In this document: positions 38,848-49,542 of the stretch, one piece after another | Numbering within the stretch: the stretch's first letter is position 1 | How the letters are laid out: each line of letters opens with the position of its first letter | Notes under the pieces: model-generated | Databases searched by the model: none | The model's input: only the letters and a program-made list of their open reading frames with translations | What the model was told of the DNA's origin: nothing | Translations under genes and position numbers: made by a program | NCBI RefSeq assembly: GCF_000505665.1 | Contig: NC_023033.1 | Span: 1,764,313 to 1,828,312, forward strand | Direction: 5' to 3' | Origin: Thermosynechococcus sp. NK55a | GTDB lineage: Bacteria; Cyanobacteriota; Cyanobacteriia; Thermosynechococcales; Thermosynechococcaceae | Length of the DNA: 64,000 nucleotides

Positions 38848-39960
38848 ATGGTGGCTCTCCCCATTCAACCCTTGTCCGACCGTCCATTGACAACGGATTT
38901 AGTGCGGCAGTATTTGCAGGAAATTGGCCGTGTGCCCTTGCTCACCCCTAGCCAAGAACTGCGCCTTGCCCAACAGGTTCAGCAGTACCAAGCCCTGCTC
39001 GCAGTGCGAGAGCAGGCCGATGATCCCCAGATCAAACGCTATGTAGTGGCTATTACGGAGCGCGATCGCCTGCAGCGGCAGTTGGGGCGTCCCCTAAGCC
39101 GTGCCCAATGGGCTGCGCGACTCAAGATGAGTGTGGCTGAATTGCAAGCCTGTGTGCAGGCGGGGCGTCAAGCTTGGGCAAAGGCAGCGAATATTACGCT
39201 AACTGAACTTCAGCACATTGAGCGTCAAGGACAGCGGGCAAAAACCCAACTGCTGCAAGCCAACCTGCGCTTGGTTGTGAATATTGCCAAAAAATATCAA
39301 CATCGCGGCGTGGAATTTTTAGATTTGATCCAAGAGGGGAGTTTGGGTCTAGAACGTGCCGTTGAAAAATTTGATCCGACCAAGGGATTTCGCTTTAGCA
39401 CCTATGCCTATTGGTGGATTCGCCAAAGTATCACCCGTGCCGTTGCTAGCCAAAGCCGTACAATCCGCCTACCCATTCACATGGTGGAAAAGCTCAATAA
39501 AATTAAGCGTGCCCAACGGCGTCTTGCAGCTCAACAGGGAGGGATGCCCAGTCTGGCAGACATTGCCCAAGAACTGAATCTTGAGGTGTCGCAGGTACGG
39601 GAGGTGCTGATGGCCGTTCCCAAATCCGTGGCCTTAGAACAGCGGGTTGGTGCCGACCAAGAAACAGAATTGCAGGAGTTGATTGAATCCACTGCCCCTA
39701 CCCCCGATGAGGTGATCATGCGCGAATCCCTACGTACCACTTTGAAGCAACTGCTGAGGGATCTATCCCCCCGTGAGCGCCAAGTGATGGAACTGCGTTA
39801 TGGCCTAGGGGAACAGCCTGCCCTTGAGATGGCGGAAATTGCGGTACTGCTGGGACTGAGTCGGGAGCGGATTCGCCAAATTGAGCACCGCGCCCTGCAA
39901 AAATTGCGGCAACCCCAACGGCGGCAGGCAATTCAAGACTATCTGGAGGAGTTTGCCTAG
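38848..39960 (+). CDS. Group 2 RNA polymerase sigma-70 factor
   Basis: A 370-residue primary-like non-essential sigma factor, from the ATG at 38848. Region 1.2 (LVRQYLQEIGRVPLLTPSQE), region 2 (LRLVVNIAKKYQHRGVEFLD; EKFDPTKGFRFSTYAYWWIR), region 3 (LPIHMVEKLNKIKRAQRRLA) and region 4 (LSPRERQVMELRYGLGEQ; LGLSRERIRQIEHRALQKLR) are all present. A longer linker between regions 1.2 and 2 (about 50-130) suggests a SigC-like subtype, which is a guess. The 3' end overlaps ispE by four bases in convergent orientation. Confidence 0.93.
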   Translation: MVALPIQPLSDRPLTTDLVRQYLQEIGRVPLLTPSQELRLAQQVQQYQALLAVREQADDPQIKRYVVAITERDRLQRQLGRPLSRAQWAARLKMSVAELQACVQAGRQAWAKAANITLTELQHIERQGQRAKTQLLQANLRLVVNIAKKYQHRGVEFLDLIQEGSLGLERAVEKFDPTKGFRFSTYAYWWIRQSITRAVASQSRTIRLPIHMVEKLNKIKRAQRRLAAQQGGMPSLADIAQELNLEVSQVREVLMAVPKSVALEQRVGADQETELQELIESTAPTPDEVIMRESLRTTLKQLLRDLSPRERQVMELRYGLGEQPALEMAEIAVLLGLSRERIRQIEHRALQKLRQPQRRQAIQDYLEEFA

Positions 39961-40892
39961 GACGTCTCCAACTGAATGCCGTGGGGACAGCACTCACATA
40001 CCCATAGGTCCAGGTCGGGGTCTGGGAGGGCGCGCCGTACCCGCTGCATGATTCTGTAGCCCTCATCGGCAGAGGGCGCTAGGGCAAAAACCGTTGGCCC
40101 GGACCCCGACATCATGCTGGCGATCGCGCCCGTAGCAAGGAATTGCTCCTTTAACTCTGCCACCAAGGGATAGCGGGGCAACACAACTTTCTCTAAATCA
40201 TTACGGAGGTTGGCGGCCAACTGGGCGATATCACACTGCTGAATGGCCTGTAACAGGATTGCGGATCCCCCCTCTTGGCGGGCTTTTTCCTGCTCACTGG
40301 GGGTTTGGGCATAGGTGGCGGCAAATTCCTGCCGATAGGTTTGATAGGCCCAAGGGGTAGCCACACTCAGGGAGCGATACTTCCCTAGAATCACAGTTAA
40401 TCCCTGTAAATCCGCCAGGGGCGTCAACTGTTCACCGCGCCCTAAAGCCAAGGCGGTACCCCCCTGCAGACAAAAGGGAACATCGGCCCCCAATTGCGCT
40501 GCCAAGGTTTGCAATTCCGCTTGCGTAAGCCCCAACTGCCACAGCAGATCTAGGCCCACGAGTACTGCTGCTGCATTGGTTGACCCGCCCGCCAAGCCCG
40601 CCCCCAGAGGAATCCGTTTTTCAATGAAAATTTCAACACCATCGCGATCGGGAAAATGCTGCTGGAGCAATGCCGCGGCTTTATAGGCGAGATTGCGTTG
40701 ATCGCAGGGAACAGCGGGGTTTGTGCAATGAACCTTAATCTCGCGATCGCGCCGAGGGATGAGTTCAATGCGATCCATAAGGGAAACCGCCTGCATGACC
40801 ATTACCAGCTCGTGGTAACCACTACCATCCAAACAGTTGCCAATAATTTGTAAAAAGAGATTAATTTTGGCAGGCACCAGCAGACGATACAC
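39957..40892 (-). CDS. ispE: 4-Diphosphocytidyl-2-C-methyl-D-erythritol kinase
   Basis: GHMP kinase of the MEP pathway, which makes the isoprenoids for carotenoids, phytyl chains and quinones. The 311-residue protein has the start VPAKINLFLQIIG and the glycine-rich ATP loop LGAGLAGGSTNAAAVLVGLD, plus the late GAIASMMSGSGPTVFALAP. Full length and overlapping the sigma-factor stop by four bases. Confidence 0.96.
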   Translation of the reverse strand: MYRLLVPAKINLFLQIIGNCLDGSGYHELVMVMQAVSLMDRIELIPRRDREIKVHCTNPAVPCDQRNLAYKAAALLQQHFPDRDGVEIFIEKRIPLGAGLAGGSTNAAAVLVGLDLLWQLGLTQAELQTLAAQLGADVPFCLQGGTALALGRGEQLTPLADLQGLTVILGKYRSLSVATPWAYQTYRQEFAATYAQTPSEQEKARQEGGSAILLQAIQQCDIAQLAANLRNDLEKVVLPRYPLVAELKEQFLATGAIASMMSGSGPTVFALAPSADEGYRIMQRVRRALPDPDLDLWVCECCPHGIQLETS

Positions 40893-40974
40893 GTAACCCC
40901 ATCCTCACAACCACCTCGTTCAATAGCATATTATTCTTCTATTACTGTTTGGCAGGCTCCAACTAGAAGTCCCT

Positions 40975-41829
40975 ATGGTGTTGGAACGCATGATTGAACT
41001 GTTGCAGTTGCCCTTTATGCAGCGAGCACTGTGGGCAGGGATCTTTACGGGAGGGATGGCGGGTGCCCTCGGTAGCTTTACCATCCTGCGGCAGCTGTCC
41101 TTTTTTAGTGATGCTTTGGGGCATTCGGCGCTCCTGGGAATTAGTCTAGGGATTATTCTGGGGCTGAATCCGTCGGTGATGTTGCTGCCCTTTGCGGTGG
41201 TTTTTGCCCTCGGCGTCACCTATTTGCTTGAGCATGCCCGGCTGTGGACCGATGCCCTCTTAAATATCCTCTATTCAGGATCGTTGGCGCTAGCGGTGGT
41301 GCTGCTCAGTTTGAGCGATCGCTACCAAGGGGGGGTGAATAACCTACTGTTTGGCGATATTTTGGCGGTGCGCCCAGCCGATCTGGTGATGAGTGGAACA
41401 CTCTGCACCCTTGTTGGCATTTTCATCCTGCTCACGTTACGGGTGCAATTGTTAATCACGGTGAATGAGGCCTTGGCAGTGGCCCAGGGGGCGGCAGTGA
41501 GAACGCAGCGTTTGCTCTTTATTACCCTATTAGCCTTGGTGGTGGCAGTCTCCATTAAAACAGTAGGAGTCCTCCTGATCAGTGCCTTTGTCGTCATTCC
41601 CGCCTGTGGTGCCCGCCTTTGGAGTCGGCAATTTTCGCAGTACGTGGTTTTGGCAGCCCTAGTGGGGGTGGGCAGTGCCATTGTTGGCATGCTCGTGTCA
41701 GCAGGAATGAATTGGCCTTCTGGGCCGAGTATTGTTGTTTGTCAACTGGTGTTCTTTTTAATCTCAATTGCGCTTAACTCACTGCCAGGGGCGTGGGTTC
41801 ATAGAGGGCAGAAATCTCCAACAAGCTGA
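40975..41829 (+). CDS. ABC-3 family metal ABC transporter permease
   Basis: A 284-residue membrane protein with about eight hydrophobic helices of the ZnuB/MntB type ([20 protein letters not shown] near 45, and [20 protein letters not shown] near 200). It would form the membrane channel of a zinc or manganese importer; its ATPase and substrate-binding partners are not next to it in this window. Whether the metal is Zn or Mn cannot be told from sequence. The 3' end overlaps tsaD by 56 bases in convergent orientation. Confidence 0.88.
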   Translation: MVLERMIELLQLPFMQRALWAGIFTGGMAGALGSFTILRQLSFFSDALGHSALLGISLGIILGLNPSVMLLPFAVVFALGVTYLLEHARLWTDALLNILYSGSLALAVVLLSLSDRYQGGVNNLLFGDILAVRPADLVMSGTLCTLVGIFILLTLRVQLLITVNEALAVAQGAAVRTQRLLFITLLALVVAVSIKTVGVLLISAFVVIPACGARLWSRQFSQYVVLAALVGVGSAIVGMLVSAGMNWPSGPSIVVCQLVFFLISIALNSLPGAWVHRGQKSPTS

Positions 41830-42835
41830 GGCGTGAACGCGCCGTTAAGTCTAAGGGGGAGCGATCGCCCCGCTGGAAATGGTCGACCGCCGCACAGCCA
41901 ATCATTGCCGCATTATCAGTACACAGCCGCAGGGGCGGAAAAATTAACCGTAGTCCCAAGGGTTCAGCAGCCGCAGTGAGGTGTTGTCGCAGGCCAGAAT
42001 TTGCCGCGACTCCTCCCCCAATGGCTAGGGTTTTGAAGCCATGATCCACCGCTGCCGCGATCGCCCGCTTGGTCAAGGCCTGTGCCACAGCCTTCTGAAA
42101 ACTGGCCGCAAGGTCAGCCACCGGCAACTCAGTATGGGTTTGACGTAGCTCCTCCACCAGCCGTGCCACTGCGGTTTTCAGTCCACTAAAACTGGAATCG
42201 TAGGGATGCACCTTGCCCTCTGGAAGGCGGATATTTCCCTCTGGTAGATCAAAAGCCTCTGGATTCCCCTGCTGTGCCCAGCGATCGAGCACTGGTCCCC
42301 CCGGATACCCCAAGCCCATTAGCCGTGCCACCTTATCGTAGGCTTCACCTGCTGCATCATCCCGTGTTTGCCCCAAAAGCTGGTACTCGCCACAGCCATA
42401 AACGCCAATGAGACTGGTATGCCCACCAGAAACCAAAAGGCACAGAAATGGTGGTTCAAGGGTTGGGTCCGCTAAGTAGGAGGCATAGAGGTGGCCTTCA
42501 AGGTGGTGAATTCCCAAGAGAGGTTTTTGGTGCACAAGGGCAAGGGTTTTGGCGGCCGTAACCCCAATGAGCAGCGACCCTACCAATCCGGGGGCACAGG
42601 TGACGGCAATGGCATCAATGGCAGACCAATTGCAACCGGCCTCACTGATTGCTGTTGTGATGACCGCATTGATGTTTTCCAAATGGGCACGGGAGGCCAC
42701 TTCCGGCACCACACCGCCAAAGGGTTGATGGGCACGCACTTGGGAGGCAATCACATTACTTTCGATGGCGCGATCGCGCACTACGGCAGCAGCCGTTTCA
42801 TCGCAACTGGTTTCAATGGCCAGAATTCTTACCAT
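41774..42835 (-). CDS. tsaD: tRNA threonylcarbamoyladenosine synthesis protein TsaD
   Basis: Catalyses threonylcarbamoyl transfer to A37 of ANN-decoding tRNAs together with TsaB and TsaE. The 353-residue protein has the metal-binding HxxxH ([16 protein letters not shown]), the ASKHA phosphate loop ([14 protein letters not shown]), the N-terminal [13 protein letters not shown] and the late [16 protein letters not shown]. Full length. It overlaps the ABC permease 3' end. Confidence 0.97.
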   Translation of the reverse strand: MVRILAIETSCDETAAAVVRDRAIESNVIASQVRAHQPFGGVVPEVASRAHLENINAVITTAISEAGCNWSAIDAIAVTCAPGLVGSLLIGVTAAKTLALVHQKPLLGIHHLEGHLYASYLADPTLEPPFLCLLVSGGHTSLIGVYGCGEYQLLGQTRDDAAGEAYDKVARLMGLGYPGGPVLDRWAQQGNPEAFDLPEGNIRLPEGKVHPYDSSFSGLKTAVARLVEELRQTHTELPVADLAASFQKAVAQALTKRAIAAAVDHGFKTLAIGGGVAANSGLRQHLTAAAEPLGLRLIFPPLRLCTDNAAMIGCAAVDHFQRGDRSPLDLTARSRLSLLEISALYEPTPLAVS

Positions 42836-42957
42836 CGAGCAGACTTGGGCATCAACCTAGAGCCTCTCTTAAATCTAACCTATTTTTTAAATAAACTTGT
42901 TGAAGGGCGTTTTCTCAATGCAGTGAATTCTTGCGGTTTCAACCCGCGCTATGGTGA

Positions 42958-43004
42958 AGATTCCTAAGAATCTCCTAAATCCCGATCAAGAAGTAGGATA
43001 TACT
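42958..43004. promoter_or_regulatory. Palindrome and -10 upstream of rrf2 gene
   Basis: AGATTC-CTAA-GAATCT, a six-pair inverted repeat at 42958-42973, is followed by a -10-like TATACT at 42999-43004, about 47 bases before the Rrf2 GTG. Rrf2 proteins often repress their own promoters by binding such palindromes, so this is a candidate operator. Sequence seen; binding inferred. Confidence 0.45.
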
Positions 43005-43050
43005 ATAGATTGGGCAATCTGCTCAGTGTCGTGCGTGGGCCAAATGTCTT

Positions 43051-43488
43051 GTGGAACTGTCTGCCAAAAGTGAGTACGCCCTCTTGGCGCTCTTGGAAAT
43101 GTCAGCGGCCTATGAACAGGCGGAGCCGCTACAAATTCGCCAAATTGCTGCCATGCACAACATTCCCGATCGCTACCTGGAGCAGCTGATGGCAACCCTC
43201 CGCCGCAAGGGTCTCATTCGCAGTCAGCGGGGTGCGCGGGGTGGCTACTTGCTGGCAAAAGCACCTTGGCAAATCTCAATTTTAGACGTGCTCAACTGTA
43301 TTGAGGGGATCGAGTCCAAGCTGGCGCAAAAGCCGCCCGACAACGGTGATCTAGAACGTAGCCTGATCCGCTCAGTGTGGCTTGAGGCCTGGGCAGCGGC
43401 CAATGATGTCTTGAAAAAGCACACCCTTCAGGATTTGTGCGATCGCCGGCAGGCCTACCAGCAAGTGGATGTCATGTACTACATCTAG
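43051..43488 (+). CDS. Rrf2 family transcriptional regulator
   Basis: A 145-residue winged-helix regulator. The N-terminus (VELSAKSEYALLALLEMSAA), the HTH (LQIRQIAAMHNIPDRYLEQL) and the wing (RKGLIRSQRGARGGYLLAKA) are typical. Only two cysteines are in the C-terminal half (LNCIEGIE, LQDLCDRR), not the three-cysteine cluster of IscR, so a 2Fe-2S form is doubtful and a CymR-like role is possible. It lies 64 bases before cysK on the same strand. The GTG start is preferred over the TTG one base earlier out of frame. Confidence 0.9.
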   Translation: MELSAKSEYALLALLEMSAAYEQAEPLQIRQIAAMHNIPDRYLEQLMATLRRKGLIRSQRGARGGYLLAKAPWQISILDVLNCIEGIESKLAQKPPDNGDLERSLIRSVWLEAWAAANDVLKKHTLQDLCDRRQAYQQVDVMYYI

Positions 43489-43552
43489 GCTGGGACTGGC
43501 ATTCATCGGATTTTCCTAACCTTTTTGCCTTGAATTGGAGATTGATACCCCC

Positions 43553-44518
43553 ATGAATATTGCCCCCGATATTACTGCCCTCATTGGTCGGACGCCCCTC
43601 GTACGCCTGAACCGCATTCCCCAAGCGGAGGGCTGCGTTGCAGAAATTGTCGTCAAGCTAGAGAGCATGAATCCTGCGGCCTCGGTGAAGGATCGCATTG
43701 GCCTAAGTATGATTCAAGAAGCAGAAGCAGCGGGTCTTATTACCCCGGGTAAAACGGTTCTGGTGGAGCCGACATCGGGAAATACCGGGATTGCCTTGGC
43801 AATGGTAGCAGCCGCAAAGGGCTATCGGCTGATTCTCACCATGCCAGAAACCATGAGTGCAGAGCGCCGAGCCATGCTGCGTGCCTATGGAGCAGAGCTG
43901 GATTTGACCCCCGGCACCGAGGGGATGAGTGGCGCCATTCGTCGTGCTGAAGAGATTGCCGCCTCCCTTGAAGATGCTTTTATGTTGCAACAGTTTAAAA
44001 ATCCCGCCAATCCAAAGATTCACCGTGAAACCACTGCGCTCGAAATTTGGCAAGATACGGACGGCCAAGTCGATATTTTGGTGGCTGGCGTTGGTACGGG
44101 GGGCACGATTACGGGGGTAGCAGAAGTGATCAAAGCAAAGAAGCCTACCTTTCAGGCGATCGCCGTCGAACCCAGCAATAGTCCCGTTCTCTCAGGAGGC
44201 AAACCGGGACCCCACAAAATTCAAGGCATTGGTGCTGGCTTTGTACCCCCCGTTCTCAAACGAGAACTCATTGATGAAGTCATCCCTGTCTCCGACGATC
44301 AAGCCATCCATTTTGGTCGCCGCTTAGCCCGTGAAGAAGGCCTCCTCTCCGGTATTTCCAGTGGCGCTGCCCTTTGTGCTGCCATTCAGGTGGCTCAACG
44401 TCCTGAAAATGCCGGTAAGTTAATTGTCATGGTGCAGCCGAGTTTTGGCGAACGCTACTTGACCACCCCCCTCTTCCAAGATGCCCTGCCCTTAGTACCA
44501 AGCTACTTGCAAAGTTAG
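43553..44518 (+). CDS. cysK: Cysteine synthase A (O-acetylserine sulfhydrylase)
   Basis: Makes cysteine from O-acetylserine and sulfide. The 321-residue PLP enzyme has the PLP lysine in [16 protein letters not shown], the TSGNTG substrate loop, and the C-terminal [12 protein letters not shown]. The start ATG ([17 protein letters not shown]) fits the family; GGAG lies 12 bases upstream. It follows the Rrf2 regulator, a pairing that recalls CymR-CysK in Firmicutes. Confidence 0.96.
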   Translation: MNIAPDITALIGRTPLVRLNRIPQAEGCVAEIVVKLESMNPAASVKDRIGLSMIQEAEAAGLITPGKTVLVEPTSGNTGIALAMVAAAKGYRLILTMPETMSAERRAMLRAYGAELDLTPGTEGMSGAIRRAEEIAASLEDAFMLQQFKNPANPKIHRETTALEIWQDTDGQVDILVAGVGTGGTITGVAEVIKAKKPTFQAIAVEPSNSPVLSGGKPGPHKIQGIGAGFVPPVLKRELIDEVIPVSDDQAIHFGRRLAREEGLLSGISSGAALCAAIQVAQRPENAGKLIVMVQPSFGERYLTTPLFQDALPLVPSYLQS

Positions 44519-44681
44519 GCACAATTGCGTTCACAGTCCCAGGGCGTCACAATCTCCCTTGAACACCAAATTGGCGTTTGGGAAGCTGGGCCATCGAGCA
44601 GCCTAGCCGAGGAAAAGCTACATCTCCCCCTGGGATATGGCCTTGGGAGATCATTGAGAGATATACCATGACCGAACCGCT
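44519..44681. other. Spacer between cysK and the decayed gene
   Basis: A 163-base stretch with no gene or hairpin terminator I can support. Together with the decayed gene downstream it makes a roughly 600-base non-coding interval ending at the pentapeptide gene. Confidence 0.4.
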
Positions 44682-45004
44682 ATGACTGAGCCAGCGACTC
44701 GCTTTGAACTCAGTCAAGTCTTGGATGTCATCGAAGGGATAAATCGACATGCCGGCTATGCACACGCCACTATCCAAGCCATTGATCAAAAGCTAGATCT
44801 TCCCATTGCCGCCACAACAGAGCTTTCAACCTCATGGATGAAAAGCGCAAGGGGTTGGAGGACAAAATTGATGCTGTGGAAGCCAACCTAGAGCAGTCGA
44901 TTCATGCCGTAGAGTGCACCTAGCAGGAGAGCGCTAAGCGCCAGACAGGAACCAATGTCCGCTTGTGGCGTTTCTTGGTAACGCTGGCACTGCTGGCAAA
45001 ATGA
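44682..45004 (+). pseudogene. Decayed coiled-coil, membrane-anchored protein
   Basis: A frame starts MTEPATRFELSQVLDVIEGI and runs about 45 residues before it loses coherence near 44820. A shifted frame then reads FNLMDEKRKGLEDKIDAVEA with heptad character, meets a TAG at 44921-44923, and continues as QESAKRQTGTNVRLWRFLVT plus a short hydrophobic end before TGA at 45004. Joined, this looks like a small coiled-coil protein with a C-terminal membrane helix, broken by one frameshift and one in-frame stop. The shift is not at a homopolymer, so decay is more likely than sequence error. No family is recognised. Confidence 0.5.
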
Positions 45005-45116
45005 TTATGATTACTTATGATGACTCTTTGATTGGCCCGCGTTTTAACGGTCTGTGCAGCTCCTTATCTAGAATAGAGGATTGCAAAAGTCATCAGAACA
45101 GTCACTAACAGTAGTA

Positions 45117-45656
45117 ATGCAAGGCTTAACAAAACCCCATTTTTTAGTGAAACTACGAGCAGGGGTATTCTCCCTAGCCCTTTTTTCATTAGTTGTACCA
45201 GCGGTTGCCAACGCTGAAAATCCTGCCCATGTGCGACAACTTTTGCAAACGCGCCAATGTCCCAACTGTGATCTGCGGGGCGCGAACCTAATGGATGCCA
45301 ATTTGTTTAAGGCGAACTTAGCAGGTGCCAATTTGGAGGGGGCCTATCTGGCGGGTGCGAATCTCTTTGGTGCCAATTTGGAAAGAGCAAACTTGAACCG
45401 TGCCAGTCTATACCTAGCAATTTTGGTCAATGCCAATTTGGCAGGAGCACAACTGGTGGGAACACGCCTCACCCTCAGCAACCTTGTCAATGCCAACCTC
45501 AGCCGTGCCAATCTGGAGAATGCGGTCATGAAAGGGGCAAATATGATTGATGCGAATTTGACGGCTGCAAACCTGAAGGGAGCCGATCTCGATCGCGCCA
45601 ACTTGAGTGGGGCTAATTTAAGCCAGACAATCTTCGATCGCCCCCCCAACCCCTAA
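45117..45656 (+). CDS. Secreted pentapeptide-repeat protein
   Basis: A 179-residue protein from the ATG at 45117. A signal peptide (about 1-35, ending VVPAVANA) precedes a short Cys-containing region (QTRQCPNCDLRGANLMDANL) and about twenty-five A(N/D)LxX pentapeptides, which form a right-handed beta-helix. Location is probably periplasm or thylakoid lumen. Function of cyanobacterial lumenal pentapeptide proteins is mostly unknown. The CPNC pair just before the helix could form a disulfide. Confidence 0.88.
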   Translation: MQGLTKPHFLVKLRAGVFSLALFSLVVPAVANAENPAHVRQLLQTRQCPNCDLRGANLMDANLFKANLAGANLEGAYLAGANLFGANLERANLNRASLYLAILVNANLAGAQLVGTRLTLSNLVNANLSRANLENAVMKGANMIDANLTAANLKGADLDRANLSGANLSQTIFDRPPNP

Positions 45657-45664
45657 GAAAACCC

Positions 45665-47122
45665 CTAAGAAGTCCTTTGTGCCTGCTTGAGGGCGGCCGC
45701 AAGTCGCGGTTGATCCCAGCCCCGCTGGTGGAGAATTTGCCATGTGGCCATTAGATCAGGACCATGGACAGCACCGGTGAGGGCCGCCCGTAGGGTTCGC
45801 ATTGTTGCTCCCTTTTTCACCCCTGCGGCTTTGGTGGCCTGTTGAATCAATTGTTGTCCCATCTCCACAGTGAGGGTTGGCTCTGAGGGTAAATGCTCTA
45901 GTAGGTCGGCCAAAATGGTTGCACTTTGGGGCTGGCCCAGTTGGGCCATTGCTTCGGAATCAAAGGTGACGCTGGGTATAAAGAAAACGGCCCCTTGATC
46001 AATGGCCTCCTTAAGGGTGTTGAGCCCGGGTTGCAGGAGTTGGGCAAGGTCAAACAACCAAGGGCGATCGCGCTCCTGATCAAAGGCATAGCCTGCCCCC
46101 TGCCACAGGGGAATGAGTTCCGCCAAAAATTCTTCTGGCTCTAGTTGCTGAATGTACTGGCGATTGAGCCAATTGAGCTTGTCCCAGTCAAAGCGGGCGC
46201 CTGCTTTGTTAATCCGCTCAAAACTAAAGTGCTTCGCCGCCAGATCAAGGGTAAAGAGTTCCCCCATCCCTTCGGGGGGTGACCAACCCAAAAGCGTCAT
46301 GTAGTTGGCCAAAGCAGGGGCTAAATACCCCATGGCCCGAAAGTCAGAAATGGAGGTAACCCCATCCCGCTTTGAGAGTTTTTGCCCTGCTGAGTTGAGA
46401 ATTAAGGGAGTATGGGCAAAGTTGGGGGGCGTGGCTCCAAGGGCTTCGTAGAGCAAAATTTGTTTTGGTGTGTTACCAATGTGATCTTCACCGCGAATGA
46501 CATCGGTAATGCCCATGGCAATGTCATCCACCACAACCACCAAATTATAGAGGGGATAGCCAATTTCACCCCGGGGCGCTGCCCGTGCAATGACCATATC
46601 GCCACCGAGATCAGCCCCCTGCCAACTGACTCGACCGCGCACCAAGTCCTGCCACTCAATCTGGCGATCGTCCTCAATTTTGAATCGAATTACGGGGGTT
46701 CGTCCTGCTGCATCAAAGGCGGCTTGCTCCTCTGGGGTCAAATGGCGGTGACGGTTGTCGTAGCGAGGTGCCTGTCCCTTGGCTTTTTGTTCGGCTCGCA
46801 GGGCGTCCAGTTCTTCGGGGGTGCAGTAGCAGTAGTAGGCTAGTCCCTTGTCCAAGAGGGTTTGAATTGCTTGGCGGTACAGATCAAGGCGATCGCTCTG
46901 GAAATAGGGGCCTTCATCCCAGGTCAGCCCCAGCCATTGCAAGCCCTCCAGGATATTCTCGGTGTACTCAGGCCGAGACCGCTCGCGATCGGTATCCTCA
47001 ATCCGCAGAATGAACTTCCCTCCCCGGTGGCGGGCATAGAGCCAGTTGAATACAGCGGTACGGGCAGTCCCAATGTGCAGATTTCCGGTCGGACTCGGTG
47101 CTAAACGAACACGAACTGTCAC
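45665..47122 (-). CDS. gltX: Glutamyl-tRNA synthetase
   Basis: Charges tRNA-Glu; in cyanobacteria Glu-tRNA is also the substrate for 5-aminolevulinate and so for chlorophyll, the pathway in which hemL at 20059 acts. The class I enzyme has [20 protein letters not shown] and the KMSKS-type loop [17 protein letters not shown] choose the GTG at 47122 ([13 protein letters not shown]), giving 485 residues; the longer frame adds 22 unmatched codons. Confidence 0.97.
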   Translation of the reverse strand: MTVRVRLAPSPTGNLHIGTARTAVFNWLYARHRGGKFILRIEDTDRERSRPEYTENILEGLQWLGLTWDEGPYFQSDRLDLYRQAIQTLLDKGLAYYCYCTPEELDALRAEQKAKGQAPRYDNRHRHLTPEEQAAFDAAGRTPVIRFKIEDDRQIEWQDLVRGRVSWQGADLGGDMVIARAAPRGEIGYPLYNLVVVVDDIAMGITDVIRGEDHIGNTPKQILLYEALGATPPNFAHTPLILNSAGQKLSKRDGVTSISDFRAMGYLAPALANYMTLLGWSPPEGMGELFTLDLAAKHFSFERINKAGARFDWDKLNWLNRQYIQQLEPEEFLAELIPLWQGAGYAFDQERDRPWLFDLAQLLQPGLNTLKEAIDQGAVFFIPSVTFDSEAMAQLGQPQSATILADLLEHLPSEPTLTVEMGQQLIQQATKAAGVKKGATMRTLRAALTGAVHGPDLMATWQILHQRGWDQPRLAAALKQAQRTS

Positions 47123-47180
47123 TGCTGACCTCGAATACAAAAATCGCCCTTTCGATCCTACCGCATTGGTTACAGGCCTT

Positions 47181-49280
47181 CTAGGCAAGGGTATAGGGGC
47201 GATGCAGCCGCTCCAACTGCTGCACCATCAGGCTGAGGAACAGTCCCACATCCGTGACTACCCCCACGGATTCCACAGAACCCCGATCCGCCAGTTTGGT
47301 TACGACCGCTGGGTTAATATCCACACAGACTAACTTCACCCCAGCAGGGGTCATATTGCCAACCCCAATGGAGTGCAGCATCGACGCCAGCATCAAAATC
47401 ATGTTTGCGCCCCGAATTAGGCGAGCATACTCCCGCTGCGCCACAATTAAATCCATGAGGGTATCGGGCAGGGGGCCATCATCGCGGATTGACCCCGCCA
47501 GGACAAAGGGCACATTATTTTTGACACACTCATACATCACGCCACTGGTGAGAATGCCCTGAGCCACAGCGTTGGCAATACTGCCACAGCGACGAATGGT
47601 ATTGATCACTTTCAGGTGGTGACGGTGACCGCCCCGCACAGGGACACCCCGCTGCATATCCACCCCCAAGGAGGTACCCATGATGGCCTGCTCCATATCG
47701 TGCACAGCGATCGCGTTGCCGCCGAGGAGTCCTTGGACATAGCCTTCACGGATGAGCTTGGCTAAATGCTCACCCCCACCCGTGTGAATAACCACTGGCC
47801 CAGCCACCACAATTGCTTTGCCTCCCTGATCGCGGATGCGCCGCAGTTCCCAAGCAATCTGTTCCACCACCAGTTCGACGCGGCGTTCACTGGAGACCCC
47901 TGATCCCATGAATGTGAACTCTTGGTTGTTGCGCTGGCTTTCCGTTTTCCGAACCGTGCGGATGCCTTCGACGCCCACGACGACGCGATCGCCCACCTGC
48001 AAATCCCGCAGAATGCGACACTCCGCCACCGTGCCTTCTGGGGTTGAGCGCACCACAATCGCCCCATCCATGCGTTGGTTTTGAACCCGAATCCACTCGC
48101 CCCCAACCCGCACCTCTGTGGGGTAAATCGTTGTCACATAGAAGTCATCCGGGGCAACCCCCGCTTGGGTAACGGTTTCGAGGTTCGCATCGCAGACCTC
48201 CGAGGGCGGCAAAATCGCACCGAGGCTGATCAACTGCGCCATGATCGCATCCATGACCTCGGCATCGGGGGCCATGACTCGAATATCCGCTTGGGAAGGA
48301 CTTTGCCGCTGCTCGCCAAGGTTAAATTGTAGGACTTGGAAACTGCCCCCATTTTCGACAATTGTGTCAAGGACACGGTTCATAAGACCAGAGTCGAGGA
48401 GGTGTCCCTCCAGATGAACGACCCGATTGGGAATGGTGGCGGGTGCATGGAGTTCTTCACGCACCGGTTCACTCACCCGCAACGTCAAACACTTAGCCGC
48501 ACCTCCTGCCTTAAGAAATTCCGTTAGGGGCGTCTCCACCACCTCAAAGCCCCTTTGGGCAAGGGCGGACTTCAATTCTTGGCTGGCACAGTTGAGAATC
48601 ACCGTGCGATCGATATTGACGGCATTGCAGGCAAAGTTAACCGCATCAGTCTCTTGAACGGCAATTCGTTTATCCGCCGGTACCCGTAGTTCAATGAGAC
48701 GGTTGGAATAGGCATCAAACGCGGGAGGATAGTAAAGTAAGTAGCCATCGGTCAGCGGACAAAAACATGTGTCAAGGTGATAGAAGCGCTCATCCATCAA
48801 TCGCAGGGAAAGGACTTCAATATCCAGCCACTTGGCTAAGTAGGCATGGGAATCCAATTCTGACCGGAAGCCATACCCCGTCCATAGCCAGCGACCCTCG
48901 CGATCTAGGAGGGCATCCCCCGCCCCCTCAAAGGGCACTTGTTTGGGTAGCTCAAAAACCTGATACCCCTGAGATTCAAACCACGCTTTGAAATAGGGTT
49001 CCTCCCCCTGACGTTCTGGGTGATAAAAGCGACTGAGCACCACGCGATCGCCCAACACTAAACCTGCATTCGCCGTAAACACCATATCGGGCCAGCCCGG
49101 CTGTGGCTCAATGAGCTCAACAGTCGCTCGAGCATGGATAATTTCGTAGAGCTTTTGCCACTGCTGCTGGGCGCGATCGCGAGAGGACTTGTGGATATTT
49201 CCCTCCATCCAAGGATTGATCACATAGTCCACCTCATAATGGGTGGGAGGGCACATGAGGAAGCGCAGGGTTGAACTCAT
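47181..49280 (-). CDS. agrE: Bifunctional arginine dihydrolase/ornithine cyclodeaminase-like enzyme
   Basis: A 699-residue fusion. The N-terminal domain (about 1-275) is an amidinotransferase-fold arginine dihydrolase (start [35 protein letters not shown]; the catalytic cysteine in [11 protein letters not shown]) that converts arginine to ornithine, CO2 and ammonia. The C-terminal LOR/SDH domain (about 280-699) matches the ornithine cyclodeaminase-like half of AgrE/ArgZ. This enzyme mobilises arginine nitrogen, including that released from cyanophycin, in other cyanobacteria. It lies 58 bases upstream of gltX on the same strand. Confidence 0.95.
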   Translation of the reverse strand: MSSTLRFLMCPPTHYEVDYVINPWMEGNIHKSSRDRAQQQWQKLYEIIHARATVELIEPQPGWPDMVFTANAGLVLGDRVVLSRFYHPERQGEEPYFKAWFESQGYQVFELPKQVPFEGAGDALLDREGRWLWTGYGFRSELDSHAYLAKWLDIEVLSLRLMDERFYHLDTCFCPLTDGYLLYYPPAFDAYSNRLIELRVPADKRIAVQETDAVNFACNAVNIDRTVILNCASQELKSALAQRGFEVVETPLTEFLKAGGAAKCLTLRVSEPVREELHAPATIPNRVVHLEGHLLDSGLMNRVLDTIVENGGSFQVLQFNLGEQRQSPSQADIRVMAPDAEVMDAIMAQLISLGAILPPSEVCDANLETVTQAGVAPDDFYVTTIYPTEVRVGGEWIRVQNQRMDGAIVVRSTPEGTVAECRILRDLQVGDRVVVGVEGIRTVRKTESQRNNQEFTFMGSGVSSERRVELVVEQIAWELRRIRDQGGKAIVVAGPVVIHTGGGEHLAKLIREGYVQGLLGGNAIAVHDMEQAIMGTSLGVDMQRGVPVRGGHRHHLKVINTIRRCGSIANAVAQGILTSGVMYECVKNNVPFVLAGSIRDDGPLPDTLMDLIVAQREYARLIRGANMILMLASMLHSIGVGNMTPAGVKLVCVDINPAVVTKLADRGSVESVGVVTDVGLFLSLMVQQLERLHRPYTLA

Positions 49281-49542
49281 AGGGGTTGTTTAGAAATCGT
49301 TGAAATATGTGAAAACGGTATGGGGTGGGCTCCACGGCAGCCATCGCAAACCTTAAATCATTCTATAGGCAGTGGGGATTCTGACGGTTACTTTTGTCAT
49401 CAAACCCTGACATTACCCCCCTTGCCCTTTGCTGTTAGGGGAATTCCATTTGCAAGGACCAGGGGAAATCTGCGCTAAAATTATCATTTGTGCGATCGCG
49501 CACAGCCAACTGACACTACACTGACACCATCTGCGAAGGGGA

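Noticed and set aside
44547-44789. 80-codon leftward open frame between cysK and the pentapeptide gene
   Set aside because: Overlaps the decayed coiled-coil gene and has no family resemblance.
45117-45656. Pentapeptide protein as a Qnr-like gyrase protector
   Set aside because: A signal peptide precedes the repeats, which places it outside the cytoplasm.
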